The notes under the pieces: generated by a model
What the model was told of the DNA's origin: nothing
The model's database searches: none
What the model saw: the letters and a program-made list of their open reading frames with translations, nothing else
Origin: Hydractinia symbiolongicarpus
Lineage: Eukaryota; Cnidaria; Hydrozoa; Anthoathecata; Hydractiniidae
Assembly (NCBI RefSeq): GCF_029227915.1
Contig: NC_079889.1
Coordinates: 3,968,001 to 4,032,000 of the forward strand
Direction of reading: 5' to 3'
Length of the DNA: 64,000 nucleotides
Part shown: positions 1 to 13,375 of the stretch, piece by piece
How the letters are laid out: every line of letters starts with the position of its first letter
Position numbering within the stretch: position 1 is the first letter of the stretch
Translations under genes and position numbers: made by a program

Positions 1-626
1 AGGATGGTGTTAATAAACTTTCCAAAAAACATGATTAAAGTCATTCACTGCACAAAATAATGGAGCAATGTTATTGGTCACAAAAAAAGGACTCTCCACA
101 ACAAAGGTAAAATTATATTTTTACTCTTTTCAAAAATGTTTATCAAGTATCCTTAGATAACGAAAAAGATATAAAAATATTAAGTAAAAACATAGAAGAT
201 TTATCTTTTAAATAGAATGTTTACTTGTAAAAAGGAAGTGATATGTATCACAGGCATCCCACTGTGAGTTAGATTAAACTTATTAAACTTAACTGTCATG
301 GCATCAGTTATTTTTTAGATAAGGAGATTAACTAGCAGACCACATGCAGGTTATAAACAAAGCTTATTTAAAACAAAACTTATTTTTAAATATTTGTGTT
401 ATAAAGAGATTCTATCACTATGTTTATGTTTTGAATGTGTAAATCTATTTTGGTAGCACTGCTATAGAATCTAAATTTGATTTGGCATGGAAACACAAGC
501 TCTGTCGTTATAACATGTTTTTGAGCAGTTGCTAATATGTATATTGTTTGTCACCTCACAGTCAGACAAACCTTGTCTCTATAGTATATAAAATAACTAA
601 AAGAAAATGTTAACCAAAACAGGTAC

Positions 627-3600
627 CTGTTTTTTGATTCAGCAATCTTAATCCAGTGATCCAAATGTTAGCCTCGTCTGATGTCTTTGCTACTAGATCA
701 ATAGAGTCATAGTTGGGTCCAACAATTAATGAAAAACAGCAATCTTCAGAGAAAGAACTGCCTTGCTCTTTGAAGATTGTCGTGTTTTTGCCGGCTCGAA
801 TCTCGTAAAACAGCTCAACAGGCACTAAAAAGAAATAAGATTTTAAAAGACATCAAAAAGCATACCTTGACAGTTATGTTGTTCAAAAAATTATATCGCA
901 TTGATTTCATCTATGTGGCCATTAAAAGGCTTAATTTTTACTGCTACACATAATAATCAAAGATTGACCAATCAAGGAATCTGATTATAAGTGTCATGTA
1001 TTTTCATCAAAATTCACGGCACAGAGATTATATTCACCACAAAACATAAAAAATTTAGGACAATAGAATAAAACCAACTTACATATAGCTTTCTCAGGTT
1101 TCTTTGAAGAAGGTCTCCAATGCAGTAAATCCATGTCTTGGTTCAGCTGATAAAATCTTTGGTATTGCCTACCACCAGGTCGAACTTTAAGAAATTCTGC
1201 TCCATTTTGCATGTATATGAAACAGTCGCTTGCTAAAAATAATGTGAGATAAATAAACTGGAAAATTAATTTTAAAACTTCTACACTCGATCAGTTCAGG
1301 CTGTGTCTATAGCAGATTCCAATTCATTTTGCACCTAATTTTCAAGGATATTTAGAATTTAGGAGGATTTTCCATTTTTACGGTGATTTTTTTGAATTAA
1401 AAAAAAAGCCCATACAGAAATTTAGGAAATTTTAGATGAATCTGAATTAGTCAAAGTGTAACTTAGAATCACAAGAATGAAGAATGTCAAAGCAGTTAAA
1501 CAAGGAAGACAATTTGTATTGATCAGATTCCATTTCTGCATTAGCTAAGTATATTATTGGATTTTTAAGGAGGAGTGGGAACCCTGCTATTTAGTTTGTT
1601 TGTTTTTTTTATTAAAAGCTATAAAGGAGAAATATAAAATGTGGCAACAATTTTTAACTTCTTTCCTTAAAACAACTGAGAAATTAAACATTTGAATTTA
1701 GCTTGTTCCAAAGAATATCAAACTAAAAATAAAATACAATCATAGATTTTTAGTGGCTTATTTTTCACAACTTTTCATATACTTTTTTTAAAATTAACTA
1801 AAATATTTATAGTCAAAAATGAAATCATGGTTGGGCAAAAAATCTGACTTAACTATACACTGACAAAAAATATGATTTGTCTCACTTTCATCTCTTGGTG
1901 ATTCCTGTTGAAACAAATCTTTCACATGTTTGGCAAATGAGTAAAAAAGGTATCTTCATTAAAAGTTTTGTTCACTGTGTTTAATTTTGTTATTGAAAAT
2001 CAATTTTTAATTACATCTGCATTAAATTATACAGAATTGGTCATGAAAAATATGCTATAAGATTACAAAATCAATGATTTCAAAGCATAAAAAATAAAAA
2101 CCGAAACCTGCAAAAGGGTTGTTATCATTATCCAGTTTGACTACCAACTAAAGATTACATGAAAGCAAGCAATTAAATGGAGGGAGGACAATGGTCTCAA
2201 TGCACTTGATCTGGATGATGCATGGGATGTTTTGCTTTGCAATTACGCATGACATTCCTGTTTATAAAATGGAAGTCCTGCCCTAACCCACGCAATTTAG
2301 GAAAGCACATTGGTAAAGAATTAGTGATACTGGACATATGTGATTGCTCATGGGATTTTCTACAGGTTAACTCGGTACAAAATAAGGACATTTAAAATAT
2401 GTATAATCGATATGATTTGTCAGTTTTCCTTAGAAAAAAACCCCAACTTTAAATGTTGTTTTTACCAAATTTTAAGATTATCCTGGTTCTTATCAAAACA
2501 CTTTAAAAAATCCAGTTTATTGTCTGTTAATCACAACACTTTCTTGTATATTTATTATGTTCTATAAAGACTTTAACATCTAACACTTTTTAATTCATAG
2601 TTTAATTTACAGTTCTCCCATTAAAAAGAGTAGTTTTGTTTGGCATAATTCTGTAACATTAGATAAAAAGTAGGGGACAATGTAACATAAGAAATGATGC
2701 AAATTTTACTGTCCACAAGTCACACACTTAAAATTGATTTTAAAAAGAAGAACATTAACTTTGACAAAAAAGTTGATACTTTTTCCCAGGTGGTCCTCAC
2801 TTACTCACGCAGGAGATGGCACCAGTTATTTCCACTCGTTTTCAAGTTATTTGGCCTCAAAATTACTGCAACGGCTTTACTAATTTATTATTATTTTTAT
2901 TTAATATTATTCCAACGTTACGCCATACTTGAGGAGAGTAAGGAAGTGACTGGTAATTTTTATGCCGTGGTCAACTCATGCAAAGAAATATATAAGATTT
3001 AGAATGCCCATTAGTAACAAATGGAGGTTTAGAAATAACTATTCCATCATAAAGGTGTTATGTCATCAAGTCTTAAGAATTATAACTTTATAAACATTAT
3101 TCTGGCTGAAATCAGAGTTATAACTGTCATTTTTAACTAATTTGGATCAATTATGTATTTAAATAACATATAAGTATATTTGGTATTAAAACACACCAGG
3201 ATACAATGTTATTAATGTAATGAAGTGGGACTTAACATTGCACATCATCTTCAGTTATTTTATCATACACCATACTTTGACTTTAGATTTAAGGTTACCA
3301 AAAACTATTTATTCATGTTTAAAAATATGGTTATCAAGTGTGGGAAGTTGATGTGTGGTTGATGTCTGATTCTTATTGAATTGTGATACTTTTACAAAAC
3401 AAAAATAAAATGCTTTTTGCAGTCATTAATATCATTTTGTGTTTTCTTATATGTATTAGTAAAAATGAAAACATAGCCTAAATGTCCTGAGATTACAGTA
3501 TACACATTTAGTGTCAAAATTCTGAAGCCCCCATGCTTAAAGCTAGTAGCTTTACAGACCTTTTTTTATTTACCTTTATTGTTTCAGTAATTCTAGACAA

Positions 3601-6600
3601 AAAAAGAAGTGGCCAGCAAATTTCATAAACAAAATGTCAGAAAATTCTAGGACTTTTTAGGTAAATTACCTAAAAATTCTATGTCAATTTTGTGATAAAA
3701 AAAATTCTACCAACTAGATGAACTAACAACTTATTCAAATGATTACAACATGAAAAATGGTCCACAGATGAAGAGGGTAAATGTAATTGATTATAAGCCA
3801 GTACCTCTATTTTTTTCTTCAAAGTCAGCATTTAACAGGAGCGATTATTTAATTTTTTTTCCTGCATGAAATTAAAAAGCTGTTTTTCCAGGACTTTTTC
3901 TAATTATTTTCGAATCATTCTTTCCAGCACATACAATCAAATTTTCAGAAAAATTAGGTTTTACATTTTAATAAACGCCTAATACTTAGTTCCTAAAAAA
4001 ATGACTTCTGCTAAAATATTAGCATTCAAGTTTCCAACTGTTAATCGACATACAACATAAATTGGAACATGTTGCTCATATTATTTAAAGTTATTAGCCA
4101 GTGGAAACTACATGGAAACTGGTTTTTCACACATACACATGCTGGTATTAAGTTCATCTTTGTTCACCTATCAGCATGAAGTAATTAATTCCCTGTGATG
4201 GTTTTCCAATAGAGCTGTGTGCAGCCATTTTAAAGACAAAACCATCAGGTATTAGTAATATAAATTGTTATACTTTGGGGGGGACTTAAATTCCTGCTGG
4301 GTTCATATCTAGGTTCTATATATCTGGAAAACTTTCCTTTCCCTGATTATTATGAATTACATGTGTTTTGTTAGCAAGCAAGGTTATGTGCATGTTATTA
4401 ATGTTGTTGATTGTAGAATTTAAAAAAGTATATTTCCTTATAAGATTACCTTATCAATAAACATATTTATGGATAAAATATTTTATATAGTGTCAGAGGC
4501 ATTAAGCTATAAATGGATAAGAATCAATATTTTAGGTTTAATTTTAGAATCAGAGTGATAGACCACAGGGAAATCAACATAATTAAACTTAATTAAACAA
4601 ACAAACCAAGGAATAATCATAATTTTTTTATGTGATAGGCAAAAAATAAAATAAAAAAATAATAAGATTTCAAAACAAAACTTAAAAAAGTTATTCCAAA
4701 TGAATAAGTCATAAGGTTGTTTTCGGCATGGGAAATCAGACAAGGTGTTATTAACACTATAAAATTCATATTATTTAAAAGATGAATATTATTATGTTTT
4801 TTTTTTAAATCAAAAATGGTACCTTTGACACCAATCTTATTTTTAAAACTATAATTTTTTTCAATGAAAGTATAGGCCAAATTTATGTCACAATTATCAA
4901 TTTTAGGCAGCATTTTTTTAGGCTTCACATTTCTGCATATGCAGAGAGGTCTTAGTCCCCCCTCCCCCACCCCTCAAAACAAGATATTCAAATAATCAGA
5001 AACCAAGATTATGTATTTCAAAATCTTTTGATTGATGTTATTGTATATCTTATTTGTCTTATGATATATATTTACTTTGTTAATCCACCTAGCCTTAAAG
5101 AACTAACTAGGACTAGTAGCATGACTGTAAAAAACATTGTTTCCTTAAGAGGGTTAAATAATACTTAAAGATGATTCAAAGAAAACTTGTACACAAATAA
5201 CTTTTGAACAGATCAATTGAGATTCTTTTTCAACTCGCTTCTATTTTTTGAGATGCAAAACAATTGAATCTATATAATCTTATTAATGCACTTTTTGTAA
5301 ATTTACAGCCTAAAATTTATTACTACTTTTTAAAATCCTTGCTGAAAGATATCCTTCAGCTATAATATAGTTTATAACGTTTTTTTATGTTTTATGAAGG
5401 CTTGAAATGGAAATATGGATGTGGATATATAAAGTCTAACGTTTTTTAAAGTTTTTATATGACTGATGAAAGCTTGAAGCCAAATATATATCTTTTATTC
5501 ACATGTGTTTTTTTAAAAATATATTACTATAATATACACATACTCATATTATGTTTCTGGGCTACAGTTATATCAATATAAAAGAAGGTGGATATATTTT
5601 CTTGTATTTCATTCAGTAATTGCCTAGATAGAAAAATTGTTTTGTGACTCTAAAGTTTTACTGGCCAGCTGATTGAAAGTAATGGAGAATGCTAAAACAA
5701 ATATTAAAAAGCATTTCTGCAAATTTTTAATTCACACTACAAAAACGACACCTGAGTGTGAATAATCTTGAGAAAATTAACAAATAAAAAATTCAGAGAA
5801 ATAAAAAATTGATGAAAAGCTGGAACTTCAAACAAAATAAGAATGGTATGAAAAATTACAAATTTATAAGAATCAAACATAAAGAAATCTAAAAAAAGTT
5901 TCAACATGTATGAAACTGTTAGTAAACAGGAAAAGTAAAAAAAATCATATTGTTTATTATACACAAATTGAAACTTAAGAAAACTTTCCTCACTGCCAAA
6001 CATTCACACCAATTTGATACTAAATTAATATAACATAGAACATGCCTAAATCAAACCAAAACAATGTTTTGCAAAGAGCATTTAACGAATAATTTACTTT
6101 CTGAAATATATTAATGCATACACCTTACTTTTTTTAATATATACGAAATAGTAAGATTATTCTTGGTCACTCTATATTATAGCTAACAATGAAAGCTGAT
6201 GAAACGTACTTCCTGCAGACATTCATCTGCTTTAAATAACTGGTGTCAGCTTCCTATCCATGACATCTTTCTAATTTAGCACCTGCCATAAATGTTTGAC
6301 AGTGCCTGCCAGGTGTAAGAATACAAATCTTATATGAAAAATTAGTCTTGCCAAAGAAGAAAGGGTGGGCCTAAAATTGTTTTTATGGTGTTTAAGTTCA
6401 AGTCTTCAATTAGTCTGTTTAGAAAAAATATACTTTTGCATGTATGATATTGGTTCAGATGCAATTTAGACCTGAAAAGAGCACCCCTAAGTCTGTCTCA
6501 GGCATGTATGGTGTTCGAAAATGACAAGACTTTTTAAATCTGCTGATCGTACCACAAAAAAAAAGGAATTGAAGTTACTTGCTTAAGAAATCTGCCATCA

Positions 6601-9167
6601 CTGATTGCCCCTTATTTTATGCAATAAAATATCATGATCTAATGCTACGAATACTTCGCCTGATTTTTAGCTTATCTGTACTCTTACTGTCTTTTAAACT
6701 GGTGTTACACACTCACTTAACCATTCTCATATCAACCCTTTTCAAATGGTGAAATCTTTGTGTTTCACTACGCATGTTTCACTACTGTACAAAATAAAAC
6801 TCTTCATATACAGGCCTCATACAACCTACATTTTACCTGAATCTACAAGCCCCTGCTAGGCTACTGTAAATAACACTTCTACCAATACCCCCTTTGCTAC
6901 CAAACATATGGCCTAACAGAAGTTCTCAACTGATCTTTAAAGATCCACTGCTGTACATCATTAAAGCTGGAAAAACTGGTGTCTTTGATCTCACCTTAGC
7001 AACACTTTCATACAAACTTAATGTTAGATATTAACCTTTCTGTAATAACAGTGCATTTCTGATGTACCCAATGCATACAAGTCTGATAAAAAATTAGTCT
7101 CTAACAACTCCTTTAATGTTGATAATTCCTTTCTGTATTCACAATGTTGTTACACAATATTACCTACATGCTTCATCATCATGGGAAACTACAAAATTTA
7201 CATCAACACACCAGTAATACTAAGAATGCACTGGCATTAAATGCAAAAATCTTTACATATATAGCTTTTATTTATGGAGAGAAAATCAAATCATTTATAT
7301 ATATTGAAAATATACAATTTGCATTCTTTTACACAAAATTAATAAAAATCAAATTTAGGATTCAAATTCCAGACCTTAGCAACCAAAAAAAAACAATACC
7401 GTGGCTACCACTGATAACAAAAACCAACAGCCATTGACTAATAATTTGTTTGTTTTTTTTGTGCAGAGAAAATTAGCACGTAATCAACAGAAAGAATTTT
7501 TAAGATGCATTGTAAACAAACTTGCAGTGTGTCTTTTGTATGGTGTTGCCAGGAGAGATGAGAGACACAACTTAAGAAGGCTTTTCAGTGGTTAGGTATA
7601 GTCAAACATGTTGGTGAATTAGTGTTGTGTGCACTTTGATGTTATTATGTTAAAAGGGAAGAATTTATTCTAAAAAATTGAGGTATGACAGTTTTTAACA
7701 TGTTTCCTTTTTTTAATTAACTCTCCACAGTAAAATAATTTATATCATAATTCTGCATTTCCAGGCGTGTTTATAGAACGAAAAAACAACACTCTCGAAA
7801 AAATACTTTTACTAAAAAATGTAAAGGCAGATAATTTCCAGCTGGAAATAGTAATATATATTTTTTTTTTATTTTAATTAAATAAGACATTTTTTATTAA
7901 AAGATGCAAAAACAGAAAGCAATACTTCAACCTGGAATTAATATTTTTTTCTCTTACCGTAATTAAAAAAGTTCAATAAATTTCAAGAATGAGTTTGTAC
8001 TTATCTAAGACAAATCACTTACATGTATACGCTCTAATAAATGAGCTGTTATATTGTATAAATATATCCCTACACAACCAATGGGCTTATGGAGAATATA
8101 CTTTACAGATTCTTAAATCAATAAAACAACAAACGAATTATGGACTATGGAGAAAGTACAACAATTGTGGTCTATTGGGTCAGCAGTTTATATATAAGAC
8201 TGTCTTAATTGCAAATTGAGATTGGCAAACTTTTTAAGAAAACAAATAATGTGGTTAAATGGTTAAAAAAATCTCTATGTGGCATAATAAATTCAGGGAA
8301 ATCCTTCTTTTTTAAGTTTTAAACCAATTGCTACTCCAAATTTTTAAATCGGCCAACCCTTGAATTTAAAATCCCATAGTTTTTACAGTTGGTTAGTTTT
8401 ATCTCTATTGTTTTACTTTAACGGCAAGCTTTACCCCCTCCCACTCAAATTTGAAACTGCAGAGTGCTGCCCAAGTAATAATGCTGTTTGGTTTAGTTAA
8501 TACACTCAATCATAGTGCCATGTTTTTCCTGCACGCGCAGAAATGGAGGTGACTTTTCTGCTTAGCTTGTTTACATTTTTACCGCATTACGTAATCACTT
8601 TCCATTTGTGTGGTGCCGTAGATTAGTGGTTATAGATCTCGTACTTTTTGCGGGGTTCGAGGGTATATCCCTCGATATTTGTGAGGCTAGCCATGTAAAA
8701 TATGCACATCTTTCTATCTATCTATCTATCTATCTTAGATGCGTGCACAAGTAAATATCGGGACTGTGACTCCATGTATAAGTATATACACCCTAGCTAG
8801 TAGCTAGCTTCCTACATAGCAAAAAACAAATTATAGATACAGAAAATATAGCATATATAAACTTACCATTGGAAACTCTTCTTTGTCTTTCTGATGCAAC
8901 TGATGAAAAAGATACTCTTTTTTGAAGTCCAGTCTTAGACCTTTGATCAGACTTTTTTAAAACACTGCGTTTTCTGCTGGCTGTCTTTTCCAATGTATTT
9001 TCTCGACTAGAATCACTACTTTTGACATCTTCAGTCTCATCTGAAAATACTTCTGGAAAATTTTCATCGCATTCAACAATAACATCGTTAGCTATGCCAT
9101 TTTCAGTGCTGTTAGTACTTAGTTTTTGGTAGCTTGTTGTTGAGACTGCCCCACATTTGGAAGCCAT
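627..9167 (-). CDS. PLCL/PRIP-like protein (phospholipase-C-related, inactive type), 5' part: N-terminal region and PH domain
   Basis: Three exons on the minus strand: 9167-8867, 1232-1083 and 824-627; the rest lies beyond the left edge. Exon 1 encodes a Ser/Thr-rich acidic then basic N-terminus ending in KKSDQRSKTGLQKRVSFSSV, close to the KKTVSFSS stretch that precedes the PH domain in vertebrate PLCL1/PLCL2. Exons 2 and 3 give the PH domain, with FLKVRPGGRQYQRFYQLNQD, then EIRAGKNTTIF, then DLVAKTSDEANIWITGLRLL. This is clearly nearer to PLCL than to PLC-delta. Splice phases agree (phase 1 at both junctions; donors GTAAGT and GTAAGT, acceptors TTTTTAG). PRIP proteins bind inositol phosphates through the PH domain, are catalytically inactive and scaffold phosphatases and GABA-A receptor trafficking in mammals. 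The catalytic X/Y region is outside the window, so inactivity cannot be checked. An in-frame ATG also exists at 9188; 9167 is preferred arbitrarily. Confidence 0.85.
1233..8866 (-). other. 7.6 kb first intron of the PLCL-like gene
   Basis: The donor GTAAGT follows 8867 and the acceptor TTTTTAG precedes 1232. The interior is AT-rich with homopolymer and dinucleotide runs. Open frames inside it (for example at 2694-3002, 4617-4970, 5737-6003 and 7144-7437) have low-complexity Phe/Lys/Ile/Leu-rich translations and no family resemblance, so I treat them as chance. The only structured element seen is the tRNA-like SINE near 8611. Confidence 0.7.
8611..8735 (+). repeat. tRNA-derived SINE-like element with (TATC)n tail
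   Basis: The head resembles a tRNA: an A-box-like GTAGATTAGTGG near 8618 and a B-box-like GGGTTCGAGGG near 8653, spaced as in tRNA genes, followed by a palindromic T-arm-like GGGTATATCCC. A short unrelated body and a (TATC)n microsatellite tail at 8712-8735 follow. This layout is typical of tRNA-derived SINEs. It lies inside the first intron of the PLCL-like gene, 130 bp from the donor. Confidence 0.6.
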
Positions 9168-9743
9168 CTTGTTTTGGTTTGTCCGCACTCGGTTGTCACT
9201 GTCATAAATATTACTTGATTGTCAAAACAAACTTACCGGAAGTGGCAACTATACTGCAGGATAGAAGGATAAAACACAAAACATATACATACATTAGGCA
9301 CATATACGATGATGTAAGATAATTTTAATGAAACATTAAAAAAAAATAGTTATACTATTCAAATGAAAACAGAACAAAAGAGACATCTAAACAAATTAAA
9401 TTCATTTATTTTTAGAAATAGTGCAGACCTCTCTCTCCTCCTTAGAGATTATAAAAGTTGTCGACACATAAAAGTAGCTACTTCGGACCCAGAGCTTTTT
9501 CTCATTTCCAAGACAAGCGCAATATACCACACAAAGAAGAGAAATTGAAACCCTAGTGTGAACAAAAATTAAGGAAATAAACTTTATCCTTGTTGGTTTA
9601 ATTTTGTAAACTGGTAATCTTTGGCTTTGCACATAGCGTAGGCGAAGCATTTTAAAAATACTTTAGTTTAGATAAGAAAGAGAAATTGAAAGCCAGTTTT
9701 ATTATTTTTTATTAGTTATTATTTTATTTTATTTTACGTCTAA

Positions 9744-9781
9744 CTCAACCTCGGGGCACAATACCCTGGGAACGAGTTTGG
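9744..9781. repeat. Short copy of the CAACCTCG...CCCTGGGA inverted-repeat family
   Basis: CTCAACCTCGGGGCACAATA followed by CCCTGGGAACGAGTTTGG carries the same terminal motifs as the longer MITE-like copies at 19215, 27231, 35112, 36699 and 51761, almost without interior. Confidence 0.45.
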
Positions 9782-9859
9782 ATCTAACTGTGCTGGAATA
9801 AAAACTTGCATGAGTTGAAAATAAAGATTATTTTTGATAAATAACTTTACAGAATTGAC

Positions 9860-10440
9860 GGAGCTTTGCACTTGCTTTCTGCGAAATAAACTGACGGAAA
9901 TGTATCAATGATATTCCGCGAATTTACGAAAGTTAAACCTTGTTTTCACAAAAGTTTCATCTTAATAGAGTTAGCGCTTTTAGTTATATCTTTTCGCCAT
10001 ACATTTTAGCGCCATTGTGAAAAACCAAACGCCTTGGAGACGAGGGTAGAGTAAAATTTTTAACACACAAAAAAATTATCATATGGCCTCTTTTTACAGC
10101 TAAAAAATATACTTTGCCTGAGACTAGCTATCAAGTTGATTTCACCGCCGCATATTGTCTATTTTCGTGACCAACTTACAAATTAGCTTCATCGCAACGC
10201 TTATAGCAAATGATTTTGTCATCTTCTGCCACTTTCCAAACTTCCAAGCATTTCATATTGAGCCCCTGAGATTTTGGAAATAAGTGGGAAGCTTACAAAG
10301 CGAGCTTTACGTCTGAACAATTTCCCGAGGTCAGAAAAAATGTTTGAACCAAGTCATTAGGCAAAGTTTAGTTAAAATGCGCTAACTTTATTGTTTCGTA
10401 AAAAATTAAAACACGCTACTCAATCCTTCTTAACAAGCTA
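9860..10440. other. Intergenic AT-rich DNA upstream of the PLCL-like gene
   Basis: No coding support. Fragments such as CGCGAATTTACG, CGAAATAAAC and TTTCGCC near 9880-10000 resemble the GCGAAA-rich repeat family seen better at 14515, 23860 and 50780. Confidence 0.4.
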
Positions 10441-10446
10441 ATTGTA

Positions 10447-10470
10447 GGGGGGGGGGGGGGGGGGGGGGGG
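10447..10470. repeat. Poly-G run of 24 bases
   Basis: A pure G homopolymer of 24 bases in DNA that is otherwise AT-rich. The length could be an assembly or polymerase artefact. The flanks hold nothing recognisable. Confidence 0.9.
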
Positions 10471-10739
10471 CACCACTAAATTTTAGAAACTTTACCATCC
10501 AACAATCTTTTAACACCTTCTATTAAAAAAAATGAGATATCCCCCATCAAAAATCCAATCACTTCAATTTATTAACACCATCTCCCAAATCATTTTGTAT
10601 ATAATATCCAACCTCTCTTCCTCTACAATTGGGTTTATCATAAAATTTTAGTCACAATAATAAAATGGAAAAAAGCAGCACTACGAAGGAGTTTAAGAAA
10701 CTTTACTTTTAGATACCGAGGTCATTCAACTTCGATCCA

Positions 10740-11640
10740 AGGTTCTGTTTTGTGTTTTTCATAATATCAATCAATCAATCAATTCATTTATTTATAGTCG
10801 ATAGTGTACAATAGGAAAACATTTTAAAACTTAGATATAAATAAAAACAAAATTAATAGCCTATTAAGGCTATTTTAAATTGACTTTAATAGTGTATATA
10901 AAATAATAATCTTAAAAAATTAAATATAGCCTAATTGTGGTATATATGGAGCACTAAAATGACAAGAGCAACTTAGAGATGGTAAATTCTCCATCTCTAA
11001 AGAAAACTTTTGAAGTGTGTCGGCAAGCTTTATTGAGGTGGGCAGTTCATCTAACAACTAGCCGCAATGTAAGGTACAGTATAAAAACTGTGATTCGTTT
11101 AGCAACCCTATTTTGTTGTATGATACTAGCAGATCAAAAACTATATAAGATATTTTTAAGAGGGAAAACACTTTTCATGTAGTGAGGAGATGAAGTATTT
11201 ATTGACTTATAAACCTCTTTCAACAAAAACTTACAGAATAAACATGAAAAGTATTTTCCTGATCTGCGTTTCTAGAAAAGCATCGAGTCCTGGTAAAAAC
11301 GCAGTTGAATTTGGAGAGAGAGGTTTTGGTTGAAAAACTTCAAATCAGAAGACAATAGTTCAAATTGCTATCAATAAAATAATTTCTTGAAAGGTCTAGT
11401 TTAAAAATTGACATAAATGTGTCATTTGTGATAATGCATTAATTTTTCCATTAGCTTTCTTGCAAAGAAAACGAGGCTGTAAGGTCACTTTTACCACAAG
11501 ATAACTGTTAATGAGAAAAACTAAATTAAGGTTTGGAAAGACTGAATTGGCTTAATCCTTGCCCAGAGTTCAATCAGATGATTTTAAAGTGTTTATATAG
11601 GTTTAAGGATCCTTCAAGAATGACTATTTATTCAGGCACA
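10740..11640. other. Intergenic stretch with (TCAA)n and no supported gene
   Basis: A short ATCAATCAATCAATC run at about 10766 precedes AT-rich sequence, as is common at 3' ends of LINE-type elements, but no reverse transcriptase remnant is visible. The 67-codon frame at 10979 shows no family features. Confidence 0.35.
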
Positions 11641-11769
11641 TAAACAAAACAAAAGTTTTGGTTCCTTTCCCTTTTTATATATCCTTTCTTTATCTAGTAA
11701 AATTGTCCGCCCCCTGCACGTTCGAAGAGAGGTATATAAGATTTCTGTTTTCCCTATCAAGCTTCGATG

Positions 11770-11821
11770 GCAAAGGTTTCGAAACAGCTTATACTGCAAA
11801 GGTTTCGAAACAGCTTATACT
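11770..11821. repeat. 26-bp tandem duplication
   Basis: A 26-bp unit beginning GCAAAGGTTTCGAAACAGC occurs twice back to back, at 11770-11795 and 11796-11821, without differences. This looks like a recent slippage or duplication event. Confidence 0.9.
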
Positions 11822-12439
11822 GTCTAAAATTGGCAATACTAATGACAAGAATTTCTGTATGCTTTAAAATGCTTTGCTAGTTAAGCTTGAAATGTATTCA
11901 TGTGCGATCTGACGTCAAGACTGAAACAAAAGTTTCTTCTGTCTCTCTCTCGTCTCTCTCCTTCCACTTTAACGTAAACAATGTGGTTGTTTTTGTTTTA
12001 CACTGGTGCATAGGTTCCAACCTTAGATGCATTTAAACAGGATCCAAGAAGAATAACGTGCAAACCAGTTAAAATAAAGCAACAAAATATTTGCCAAGTG
12101 ATTCCAAAGCGAATCTTTGATCGGGAGTTTCAAAAAGTATCGGTTTGATATTATATGATATAGAGTGATAATGTCAGCAAGAAAGTGTTTTCCTTTACAT
12201 TGCTGGTATAATGGCTGACTCTTCCATCATTACGAAAATTAAGGTTCTTTTCTAACAGCCATATTAAAAGGCGTTGCGGACCTTGGGTATTTCTATATAT
12301 GTCATAGATTTATGCCCGAAATTGCCTTCCTAGGCACCAATATCTTAGCACACCCTCCGTGCTTCTTGTTCGACATAGTAAACTTAACTTTAACTTTAAC
12401 TACTTTTACTACGAGACATATAACATATTTATCTTTTAG

Positions 12440-12846
12440 ATACTAAGAAGAAATTAACAATGGCTTTAACAATACCTGAAGAAATGACCTTAAAAGTCCC
12501 TGAAAAAATCACTTCTAAAGTACCTGAGGAAATGACTTCAACAGTATCTGAAAAAATAACTTCAACAGTACCTGCAGAAATGACTTCAAAAGTACCCGAA
12601 GAAATGACTTTAACAGTATCTGAAGAAATTACTTCAATAGTACCTGAAGAAATGACTTCAATAGTACCTGAAGAAATAACTTTAACAGTACCTGAAGAAC
12701 CTCAAAAGTCCCTGAAGATCACTTCTAAAGTACCTGAAGAAATGGATTACACAGTATCTGAAGAAATGACTTTAACAGTATCTGAAAAAATGAATTTAAC
12801 AGTACCTGCCGTCACAGATACGGTCCGCAAAATGAAAAATTCTTGA
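12440..12846 (+). CDS. Octapeptide-repeat ORF (possible terminal exon) on a 24-bp minisatellite
   Basis: The ATG at 12460 opens a 128-codon frame with about 14 copies of an 8-residue unit of the form T-x-V-P-E-E-M/I-T, ending in an acidic-to-basic tail KMKNS before the stop at 12844. Some units carry VSEE or VSEK. The frame also stays open upstream to a splice-acceptor-like ATCTTTTAG ending at 12439, so it could be the last exon of a longer gene. There is no signal peptide, Cys or known domain. Unit differences at the DNA level include many Met/Ile and Pro/Ser switches, so selection on the protein is not obvious. It may equally be a non-coding minisatellite that happens to stay open. Confidence 0.4.
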
Positions 12847-13375
12847 ATTTTATTATTGCTTCGTCAAATATCACAAAACTTAACGAGTAATTATTGCCAT
12901 TTGATTTTATCTCGCGGAATAACTGTTTTTATTCTATAGGCAGCTTTGCCTACGGGTTCAATGTTTCTTTTGTTTCTTTAAAAACATCGTATTACTACAA
13001 CTTTCCATTAAATTATTGAAACAATGGCAAGTTTCTGGTCGTTTAAAAAATTTGCAAAAAGCGTCAACTCTCGAATAAGGCAAAAGCATTATTTTTGGCA
13101 GATGCCTGCGTGGAGGCACACATAGAAACAAGATTTTAGAAAAATATAACGTCGGCAAAAATTATTGTAGAAGTCCTTGGTCCGCTCGTAAGCATTGACA
13201 AGGGAAGATTGACAGTTCTAAATTGAACCTGGTATAGAAATAGGCTGTATAATCACTTGTTGGGACGAACTTTAAAATCTGTCAAATTATTTTCAGTATA
13301 TTTTGTAGATTTTTTAGTGTACAATAAAAATTACAGAGTATACATCACTTGAGCATGATTGCCTTAAAGATGTGT

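Noticed and set aside
2694-3002. 102-codon plus-strand open frame in the PLCL-like intron
   Set aside because: Low-complexity Lys/Phe/Tyr translation, no splice context, inside a strongly supported intron.
4507-6003. Several minus-strand frames up to 117 codons
   Set aside because: Phe/Ile/Leu/Tyr-rich translations of AT-rich DNA, with no conserved motif; they look membrane-like only because of composition.
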